Source: Hymenobacter rigui
GTDB taxonomy: Bacteria > Bacteroidota > Bacteroidia > Cytophagales > Hymenobacteraceae
Assembly (NCBI RefSeq): GCF_003944715.1
Contig: NZ_RWIT01000017.1
Span: forward strand, 21,805-85,804
DNA length: 64,000 bases
Reading direction: 5' to 3'
Part shown: in pieces, positions 58,051-64,000 of the stretch
Position numbering within the stretch: position 1 is the first letter of the stretch
How the letters are laid out: each line of letters begins with the position of its first letter
Notes under the pieces: generated by a model
What the model saw: the letters and a program-made list of their open reading frames with translations, nothing else
Database searches by the model: none
Told to the model about the DNA's origin: nothing
Made by a program: the position numbers and the translations under genes

Positions 58051-59484
58051 TTAGCGGGCCGGTACTGCCACGTTGGGTGTAGCCGACGGCGGGCCAGGTA
58101 TTTCCTCAGTGGTGGTATTGTTATCCTCCCGCAGCTTCTTACCCCGCAGCTGAAGCAGGAATATCAGCCCCAGAATAAAGAACACAATCAGCGCCAGAAT
58201 GCTGTAGCGCATATTCCCGCCGGTCAACTGCGAGATACCACCGAATACCACTAGGCCAACCACAATACCTACCTTCTCCGTGACATCGAAGAAGCTGAAA
58301 TAAGCAGCGGAGTTTGGGGTATTGGCTGGAATAATTTTGGAGTATGTACTCCGCGACAGGCTCTGCACTGCCCCCATCGTGAGGCCGATTACAGCCGCCA
58401 GCGCATAGAAGCTCCAGCCGGCCTGCACGAAATAACCGGCAATACAAATCAGCATCCAGATGAATACCGCCCAACTTAAGGCGCGGGTATTGCCGATGCG
58501 CTCCGAGAGCTTAGCGAATAGGTACGCTCCAAGAATACCCACAATCTGCAGCAGCAGAATAGTGATGATGAGCGACTTGCTGTCCAGGTGCAGTTCTTCG
58601 TCGCCAAACAGGGTGGCCACGTACATCACCGTCTGCACCCCCATGTTGTAAGTGAAGTAGGCCAGTAGGAAGCGTTTCAGATTCGGCTGCTGCTTGGTTT
58701 CTTCCCACACCTTGCCCAGTTCCCGGAAGCCGTTCAGCAGCCAGCCCGAATCGGAGGCCGCGCCGGCAGGACGGCCGGGGTCGGCAGGCAGCGTGAAGAA
58801 GGGAATTTGGGCGAAACCAGCCCACCAGATGCCCGTGAGAAGGAAGCTATACCGCGTAGCTTCGCCCGCCGTGAGCCCGAACATAGGCGTGCCGGAAAGC
58901 GTGGGTCCCTGAATGAGCATCAGGCACAGGATCAGCAGCAGTACGGACCCGATATAGCCCATGGAAAACCCCCGGGCCGACAGCGAATCAAACTTCTCCT
59001 CCGACGAAATATCAGGCAGGTAGGAGTTGTAGAAAACAATAGACCCCGAAAAGCCTACCGTAGCCATTATGAACACAAATACGCTGATAGTGAACGTGCT
59101 GGGTTCGAAGAAATACAGCCCGGCACAGGACAACGCCCCGATGTAGCAGAAGATCTGCAGAAACAGCTTCTTACGGCCGGAGAAATCAGCCAGTGAGGTA
59201 AGCAGCGGACTTATCAGGGCAATGATCAGAAAAGCCGCCGATACCGAATAATTCTGTAAAGAAGTACCCGGGATGTGCATTCCCAGAAACTCAACCGGAG
59301 TTTTGCCGCTGTCGGTGTTGGTAACGGCCTTTACCATCGAGCCCCAGTAAATGGGAAAAATACTAGAGGTGATTACCAGCGGATACACCGAGTTAGCCCA
59401 GTCATAGAATGTCCAACCGGTGGTAATGCGCTTGTCGTCTTTCGGCACGTGGTACAGATCAGGGGCGGCGGTAGCGTCGCTCAT
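58051..59484 (-). CDS. UMF1/Atg22-type MFS transporter
   Basis: 477 residues with about twelve membrane helices. The N-terminal GWTFYDWANSVYPLVITSSIFP and the LADFSGRKKLFLQIF loop match the UMF1 (Atg22-like) MFS family. A second MFS-type segment (LSERIGNTRALSW) opens the C-terminal half, and AVQSLSRSTYSKIIPAN is characteristic. Substrate unknown; Atg22 relatives export amino acids. Confidence 0.92.
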   Translation of the reverse strand: MSDATAAPDLYHVPKDDKRITTGWTFYDWANSVYPLVITSSIFPIYWGSMVKAVTNTDSGKTPVEFLGMHIPGTSLQNYSVSAAFLIIALISPLLTSLADFSGRKKLFLQIFCYIGALSCAGLYFFEPSTFTISVFVFIMATVGFSGSIVFYNSYLPDISSEEKFDSLSARGFSMGYIGSVLLLILCLMLIQGPTLSGTPMFGLTAGEATRYSFLLTGIWWAGFAQIPFFTLPADPGRPAGAASDSGWLLNGFRELGKVWEETKQQPNLKRFLLAYFTYNMGVQTVMYVATLFGDEELHLDSKSLIITILLLQIVGILGAYLFAKLSERIGNTRALSWAVFIWMLICIAGYFVQAGWSFYALAAVIGLTMGAVQSLSRSTYSKIIPANTPNSAAYFSFFDVTEKVGIVVGLVVFGGISQLTGGNMRYSILALIVFFILGLIFLLQLRGKKLREDNNTTTEEIPGPPSATPNVAVPAR

Positions 59485-59570
59485 AGAAGCAATGGTTGAG
59501 GTAGGTTGCGAGCAAGTTAACGGGATTTAGCGGTTGGGGTTAGCCCGCCGCTATTTCGAGCCGCTCCTCA

Positions 59571-60161
59571 CTACTCCAACGCCCGCAAAGCCGCTACCTG
59601 CTCCGGCGTATCTACATCCAGTACCCCAGCCGGAAAAGACACTTCCATGACCTGCGCGGCGTGCTGTTTCAGCAGGTACCCGGCTCCGCTGCCATCGGGC
59701 AGGGCCAGCAAAGCGGGCATCATGGCCGCCGCAAAAAACACCGGTACTCCGCGCGTATCTGCATAGGTGCAGGCCACAATGGGCTGATCAGTTTGCTGAT
59801 GCGTGGTTTCCAGCTGGAGCAGCAACTCTGGCGTTACAAAGGGCTGGTCGCAGAGTAGAATGATGACATCAGTTGGGGAAGAAATAAGTTGCCCAAGCTG
59901 CTGCAGACCGGTTTTCAACGACGCTCCCATGCCCCGCTCCCACTGCGCGCAACGCACGCTATGCACGGGTAAGCCGGCAAGTTCGGGTAGCAACTGCTGA
60001 TGCAGCGCGCCGGTAACCACTACCACCGGCGCACCAGCCGCGGCAGCCACTGCCGTTTCAGCGGCCCGGCGTAACAAGGTCTGCCCTCGAAACGGCACCA
60101 ACTGCTTGGGCTCCCCGAGCCGGGAAGAAGACCCGGCGGCCAGCAGAATAATGGCAGGCAT
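59571..60161 (-). CDS. MocA-like nucleotidyltransferase
   Basis: 196 residues, GT-A fold. LLAAGSSSRLGEPKQLVPF is the nucleotide-binding loop, CDQPFVTPELL the metal Asp, and SGAGYLLKQHA a later substrate loop. It resembles MocA, which adds CMP to molybdopterin for enzymes of the xanthine oxidase family. It lies 12 bp downstream of xdhC and near the molybdo-hydroxylase genes, which supports a cofactor role. Confidence 0.88.
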   Translation of the reverse strand: MPAIILLAAGSSSRLGEPKQLVPFRGQTLLRRAAETAVAAAAGAPVVVVTGALHQQLLPELAGLPVHSVRCAQWERGMGASLKTGLQQLGQLISSPTDVIILLCDQPFVTPELLLQLETTHQQTDQPIVACTYADTRGVPVFFAAAMMPALLALPDGSGAGYLLKQHAAQVMEVSFPAGVLDVDTPEQVAALRALE

Positions 60162-60173
60162 CAGAACCGGGCG

Positions 60174-61352
60174 TTACAGGCCGCACACCGCATCCACCCT
60201 GCCTTCCGGCACCAGCGGCGCAGTAGCACGCAGGGGCGGATGAATCGGGTGGGGCGAGTCGCGCAGGAAGCCGGCGGGCCGGCCTGTCAGCACCGCCTGA
60301 ATTTCGGCAATGATGGACAGGGCAATTTCCTCCGGGGTTTCGGCTCCCAGATTCAGGCCCACGGGACTGTGAATGCGCCCCTGCAATTGCGCGGCGGCAT
60401 CGGGTGTGTCCTTATGCAGGTCTTCCAGCAGCCGCTCGTACTTCTTGCGGGGCCCCAGCAAGCCAATGTAGCGGGTGGAAGCGTCTGGCAGCAGATGGCG
60501 CAGTACTTCCAGGTCGTAGTAGTAGTTGTGCGTCATAAGCAGGGTCAGGCTGCCGTCGTACGGCTGCTCTTTCACCTGCGTCAGGGGTAGCACTTCCACA
60601 GTGGCAGCATCGGGGAAACGGGTGGCCTGGGCCTGAGCCGGGCGGCCATCGGCTACCCGCACCTGCCAGCCAAGACCGGCCGCCAGTCGCACCAGCGGCT
60701 GCACATCATTGCCGGCCCCGTACACCGTGAGACGCACCGGGGGGCGCAATATTTCCAGGCTTACCCGAATAGCACCGTAATGATGCGTAGCCGGTTGCCC
60801 GGCCCTCAAGGCCTCCTGGCACGCCGTTAGCAGTTGCGGATACAGTTCGGCCTGCGCGGGTATGGTTCCCTCGAAAGCACCACTGGGCAACAGCGCCAGC
60901 CGTTGACCAACCACTACCTCAGAAGCCGTGCCTGCCGTGGCAAAGACGGTAGCAATAACGGCGGGGGTAGCAGCCTGTTCCGCCCAGCGGCGCAGCAGTT
61001 CAATGGGATTATTGGGGTCCTGAAAATCCAGGGGCTCCAACAGAATTTGCACGATGCCCTGGCAGCCCAGTGCGGCTCCGAACTGTAGGTCATCGTCGGG
61101 GTCCGTAGAGTCGTAGGTAACCACGGTGGGGCGGCCCTGCTGAATGGTACGGCGGGCCCGCTGGCGTGCGTCGCCTTCCAGGCAGCCCCCGCTGATAGCT
61201 CCGGTCAGCTGGCCTTCATCCGTAACGAGCATGCGGGCACCAGGCCGACGATAAGCCGAGCCAGCCACATCTACCACCGAGGCCAGGGCACAAGCCCGAC
61301 CAGCAGCGCGGTGCGCATCATAGGCAGTCAGCAGACGTTGTAGTTCAGTCAT
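60174..61352 (-). CDS. XdhC-family molybdenum-enzyme maturation protein
   Basis: 392 residues from MTELQRLLTAYD. The N-terminal XdhC_CoxI domain (GSAYRRPGARMLVTDEGQLTGAISGGCLEGD) and C-terminal Rossmann domain (LTVYGAGNDVQPLVRLAAGLGW ... YIGLLGPRKKYERLL) match. XdhC proteins sulfurate or insert Mo cofactor into xanthine-dehydrogenase-type enzymes. Same orientation as the Mo subunit upstream and mocA downstream, so probably one maturation operon. Confidence 0.92.
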   Translation of the reverse strand: MTELQRLLTAYDAHRAAGRACALASVVDVAGSAYRRPGARMLVTDEGQLTGAISGGCLEGDARQRARRTIQQGRPTVVTYDSTDPDDDLQFGAALGCQGIVQILLEPLDFQDPNNPIELLRRWAEQAATPAVIATVFATAGTASEVVVGQRLALLPSGAFEGTIPAQAELYPQLLTACQEALRAGQPATHHYGAIRVSLEILRPPVRLTVYGAGNDVQPLVRLAAGLGWQVRVADGRPAQAQATRFPDAATVEVLPLTQVKEQPYDGSLTLLMTHNYYYDLEVLRHLLPDASTRYIGLLGPRKKYERLLEDLHKDTPDAAAQLQGRIHSPVGLNLGAETPEEIALSIIAEIQAVLTGRPAGFLRDSPHPIHPPLRATAPLVPEGRVDAVCGL

Positions 61353-61400
61353 GATAAAGGCAGTACGGACGAGGATGCGGCGGCGTTGGCCTGAAACTAA

Positions 61401-61473
61401 CATTCCGGACAAAGCAGGGAATGTAGAAGTACAACCTGAAGGTTATACCTGCATCCTCACTTTGCCCGGAATG
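61401..61473. repeat. Inverted repeat between xdhC and Mo-subunit gene
   Basis: Arms cattccggacaaag / ctttgcccggaatg (14 bp, one mismatch) around a ~45-bp centre, in the 131-bp junction. Confidence 0.6.
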
Positions 61474-61483
61474 ATGGGGTTAT

Positions 61484-63826
61484 TTACGCCTGCACCGATT
61501 TTGTTTCCAGCACTTTATCCGGAGTGATGGGCAGGCTGCGGATGCGCTTGCCGGTGGCGTGGAACACGGCATTGGCCACGGCCGCCGCCACGCCCACCAT
61601 CGAAATTTCCCCGATGCCCTTCACACCCATGGCATTGATATAGGGGTCCTTCTCATCGATGAACTCCACCGTCATGTCCGGAATGTCGGCATTTACGGGA
61701 ATGTGGTAATCGGCCAGGGAGGCGTTGGTGTAACGGGCCATGCGCGGGTCGCGCACGGTTTGCTCCATCAGCGCCGAACCGATGCCAAAAATGCTGCCCC
61801 CGATAATCTGGGAACGGGCCGTTTTGGCGTTGAGGATGCGGCCCGCGCCGTGCACGCTCACCCAGCGCGTAACGCGCACGGTGCCCAGCTCGGGGTCCAC
61901 CTTCACCTCGCAGAAGTGCGCCCCGAAGGAGTGCATGGAGTGGTGCCCGGCTTCGTCCTTTTTAGTAGGGTCGGCGTTGGCGGCCGACTGGGCATCTTCG
62001 TAACCGCTGCCGTAGCGACCCTGACCGTTGCCTTCCACGTCCTGCATTTCGGCGCGCTTCATCAGATCAGCGTAACTCTCCCCCTTCTGCGGGTTCGATT
62101 TCAGCTGCAGCCGGCCCTGTTTCACTTCCACATCGGTGGGTTTGGCGCGGTACAGGGGCGACTTTTTATCCAGCACAGCCACTTTGGTGAGCTTCTGCCA
62201 CACATCCTGCACGGCCATGTACACCGACGACGACACCGTACCGGCCGCCACTGAGCCACCCGAGTTGGGAGCCGTGGGCAGCTTGGTGTCGCCCAGTTCG
62301 AAGCGTACTTTCTCCACGGGCAGGCCCAGCGCATCGGCCGCTACCTGCGTCATTACCGTGTAGGTGCCGGTACCCAGGTCGGTAGCGCCGGCCTGCACCA
62401 CGGCGTGGCCGTCGGCGTAGAGGCGGGCGCGGGCCGTGCCCTGGGAGTTGTGCACCGGGTAGCTGGCCGTAGCCATGCCCCACCCTACCAGCAGCTTGCC
62501 GTCGCGGGTGGCACCGGCTTTGGGGTTGCGCTTGCTCCACCCAAACAGCTCGGCACCGCGGCTATAGCACTCTTTCAGACTTTTGCTGCTCCAGGCCTGG
62601 CCGGTGCTGGGGTCTTTCTCGGCGTAGTTGCGCAGCCGGATTTCCAGCGGATCAATACCCAGCTGATAGGCCAGATCATCCATGCTGCACTCAATGGCAA
62701 ACGAGCCCGGAGCCTCTCCCGGAGCCCGCATAAACGTGGAGGTCATCACGTTGGCGCGGGCCAGCTGGTAGGAGGCTTCAAAGTTGGGGCACTCGTACAG
62801 CAGGTTGATGATCTTACTGTTAGGCTCGGCGTAATTGTCCCAGGGCGACGTGGTGGAGGTCTTCTCGTGGATCAGGGCCGTAAGCTTTCCATCCTTGGTA
62901 GCCCCAATTTTCAGCGTCTGGGTCTGGTCTTCGCGGTGGCCCATGCTGGTGAACATCTGGGGGCGCGTAAGGGCCAGCTTTACCGGCCGGCCCACAGCTT
63001 TGGCAGCCTGCACCGTAAGCACGGTGTGCGGCCAGGTAGAGCCCTTACAGCCGAAACCGCCGCCCAGAAATTTTGTCACCACCCGCACCTGCTCCGCCGA
63101 CAAGCCCAGCATCGTGCTTAGCGACTTTTGCGTGCGCGACACCCCCTGCGTGGATTCGTACACCGTCAGGCGGTCGGGGGCTTCCCAGTGGGCGGTAGTC
63201 GCCCCGGGCTCCATGGGGTTGTGGTGGTTGATGGCGTGGGTGTACTTGTGGGTAAGCTGCACGGGGGCGGCCGCAAACGCCTCCTGGGGGTTGCCGCGCA
63301 CCGTGTGGCCCTTGGTTTTACCGTCCTGCACCTTCTCAGGGTCGAACAGCTGCGCCTTTTTGTCTTCGTAGGAAGCCACCGGCGCTTCCGCTGCCAGCTG
63401 AATTTTCAGCAGCGTGGCGGCGTACTGGGCCCGCTCCAGCGTATCGGCCACTACCACGGCCACCGGCTGCCCGGCGTAGTGAATCTGGTCGGTGGTGAGG
63501 GGCAGGAAGCCCATGGGCGCGCCAATAGCTTTTTTGCCTTCGGCATCGTTGGGGGTTTTGGCCAGCTTGGGGGCATTCTGGTGCGTGAGCACGGCCAGCA
63601 CGCCCGGCTGCTTCAGGGCGGCGCTGGCATCAATGCTTTGAATGCGGCCTTTGGCTACGTCGCTGGTACGCAGCACGGCATGGGCTAAACCGGGCAGGTT
63701 GTTGAACTCGGCGGCGTATCTGGCCTGGCCCATCACCTTGGCCCGACCATCCACGCGGTCCAGCGGTTGCCCTACCACTCCCGGTTTGGGGTTGGTTTCA
63801 AAAAATGTTGGTTCTGAGAAGTCCAT
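61484..63826 (-). CDS. Molybdopterin-binding subunit of xanthine-dehydrogenase-family enzyme
   Basis: 780 residues. N-terminal aldehyde oxidase/xanthine dehydrogenase a/b hammerhead (GQARYAAEFNNLPGLAHAVL), then Mo-cofactor domains: FLGGGFGCKGSTWPH, TFMRAPGEAPG, GATDLGTGTYTV, and near the C-terminus GVKGIGEISMVG, whose Glu is the catalytic base. Closest in layout to PaoC/YagR of periplasmic aldehyde oxidoreductase. No twin-Arg signal is seen in this chain; if exported it would ride on the Fe-S subunit, which is outside the window. Confidence 0.93.
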   Translation of the reverse strand: MDFSEPTFFETNPKPGVVGQPLDRVDGRAKVMGQARYAAEFNNLPGLAHAVLRTSDVAKGRIQSIDASAALKQPGVLAVLTHQNAPKLAKTPNDAEGKKAIGAPMGFLPLTTDQIHYAGQPVAVVVADTLERAQYAATLLKIQLAAEAPVASYEDKKAQLFDPEKVQDGKTKGHTVRGNPQEAFAAAPVQLTHKYTHAINHHNPMEPGATTAHWEAPDRLTVYESTQGVSRTQKSLSTMLGLSAEQVRVVTKFLGGGFGCKGSTWPHTVLTVQAAKAVGRPVKLALTRPQMFTSMGHREDQTQTLKIGATKDGKLTALIHEKTSTTSPWDNYAEPNSKIINLLYECPNFEASYQLARANVMTSTFMRAPGEAPGSFAIECSMDDLAYQLGIDPLEIRLRNYAEKDPSTGQAWSSKSLKECYSRGAELFGWSKRNPKAGATRDGKLLVGWGMATASYPVHNSQGTARARLYADGHAVVQAGATDLGTGTYTVMTQVAADALGLPVEKVRFELGDTKLPTAPNSGGSVAAGTVSSSVYMAVQDVWQKLTKVAVLDKKSPLYRAKPTDVEVKQGRLQLKSNPQKGESYADLMKRAEMQDVEGNGQGRYGSGYEDAQSAANADPTKKDEAGHHSMHSFGAHFCEVKVDPELGTVRVTRWVSVHGAGRILNAKTARSQIIGGSIFGIGSALMEQTVRDPRMARYTNASLADYHIPVNADIPDMTVEFIDEKDPYINAMGVKGIGEISMVGVAAAVANAVFHATGKRIRSLPITPDKVLETKSVQA

Positions 63827-63845
63827 AGTACAGGTAGGGTCAGGA

Positions 63846-64000
63846 TCAGGCTACTTTCAGCAGGGCTTGCACTAGCGTATTTTGGGCCAGCTCCACCTTG
63901 AAGCGGTTATGCTCCCGGGGCTGGGCCCCGCGTAAGGCAGCGGCAGCGGCGGCCCGGAAGGTAGCCTCCGTGGCGGGCTGGCCCACCAGGGCTTTTTCGG
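63846..64000 (-). CDS. FAD-binding subunit of molybdo-hydroxylase (C-terminal end only)
   Basis: Only the last ~51 codons are in the window: ...EKALVGQPATEATFRAAAAA, then NRFKVELAQNTLVQALLKVA and a TGA stop at 63846-63848. The NRFKVELA...TLV-AL ending matches FAD-binding subunits (PaoB/YagS-like) of xanthine-dehydrogenase-family enzymes. The gene ends 19 bp before the Mo-subunit start, as in PaoABC-type operons. Partial at the window edge. Confidence 0.85.
   Translation of the reverse strand, partial: EKALVGQPATEATFRAAAAAALRGAQPREHNRFKVELAQNTLVQALLKVA

Overview
The window comes from a high-GC Bacteroidota chromosome, most probably Hymenobacter or a close relative in Hymenobacteraceae. This rests on SusC/SusD genes, C-terminal type IX secretion (T9SS) sorting domains, a fused E1 alpha/beta 2-oxoacid dehydrogenase, Bacteroidota promoters (TTG-N18/19-TAnnTTTG), near-absence of Shine-Dalgarno sites, and many long palindromic intergenic repeats. 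It carries about 45 protein genes, one structural RNA (rnpB) and no tRNA or rRNA that I can see.

Layout. 0-1.7 kb: secreted dienelactone hydrolase and a Mpo1-like membrane protein. 1.9-3.9 kb: two tandem phenylalanine-hydroxylase paralogs on the minus strand, each preceded by a short ORF and an intrinsic terminator. 4-6.7 kb: two small exported proteins and a membrane-anchored AraC regulator. 6.8-16.5 kb: minus-strand trp operon trpE-G-D-C-F-(NMT1-like)-B-A-DAHP synthase, preceded by a leader peptide with three consecutive Trp codons and an attenuator. 16.5-30 kb: a starch/glucan locus (CBM-esterase, SusC, SusD, SusE-like lipoprotein, T9SS protein, GlcNAc-kinase-like ATPase, secreted GH13 amylase). 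30-36 kb: DUF2279, Smr-domain, WYL regulator, Rid protein, M1 peptidase and a frameshifted AT-rich gene. 36.5-37 kb: rnpB carrying a repeat inside it. 37-43.7 kb: GH5-like hydrolase, sigma-54 response regulator, DUF421, a new 51-aa membrane protein, LuxE-like acyl-protein synthetase and a lipoprotein. 43.8-59.5 kb: E1 dehydrogenase, DUF1573 protein, alanine dehydrogenase, SUKH protein, LTA-synthase-like sulfatase, histidine kinase/response regulator pair, HsdR-N nuclease-fold protein, AMP nucleosidase, amidohydrolase, DinB and an MFS exporter. 59.5-64 kb: molybdo-hydroxylase cluster (MocA, XdhC, Mo subunit, FAD subunit cut by the window edge).

The most interesting system is the set of three transcription attenuators on aromatic amino-acid genes. 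trpE has a WWW leader. The first phenylalanine hydroxylase has a Tyr-rich leader (YYY and YY). The second has a leader whose hairpins fit the same logic. In all three I can draw mutually exclusive 1:2, 2:3 and terminator pairings by eye. The Tyr codons suggest that phenylalanine hydroxylase acts here as a tyrosine-biosynthetic enzyme, switched on when Tyr-tRNA is uncharged. The second hydroxylase has lost the glutamate iron ligand (Gln instead) plus two neighbouring active-site residues, so its role may differ.

A second theme is the palindromic repeats. At least ten families sit between genes, and most of the internal junctions of the trp operon hold one, drawn from four families. A further repeat is embedded in the variable P12 arm of RNase P RNA.
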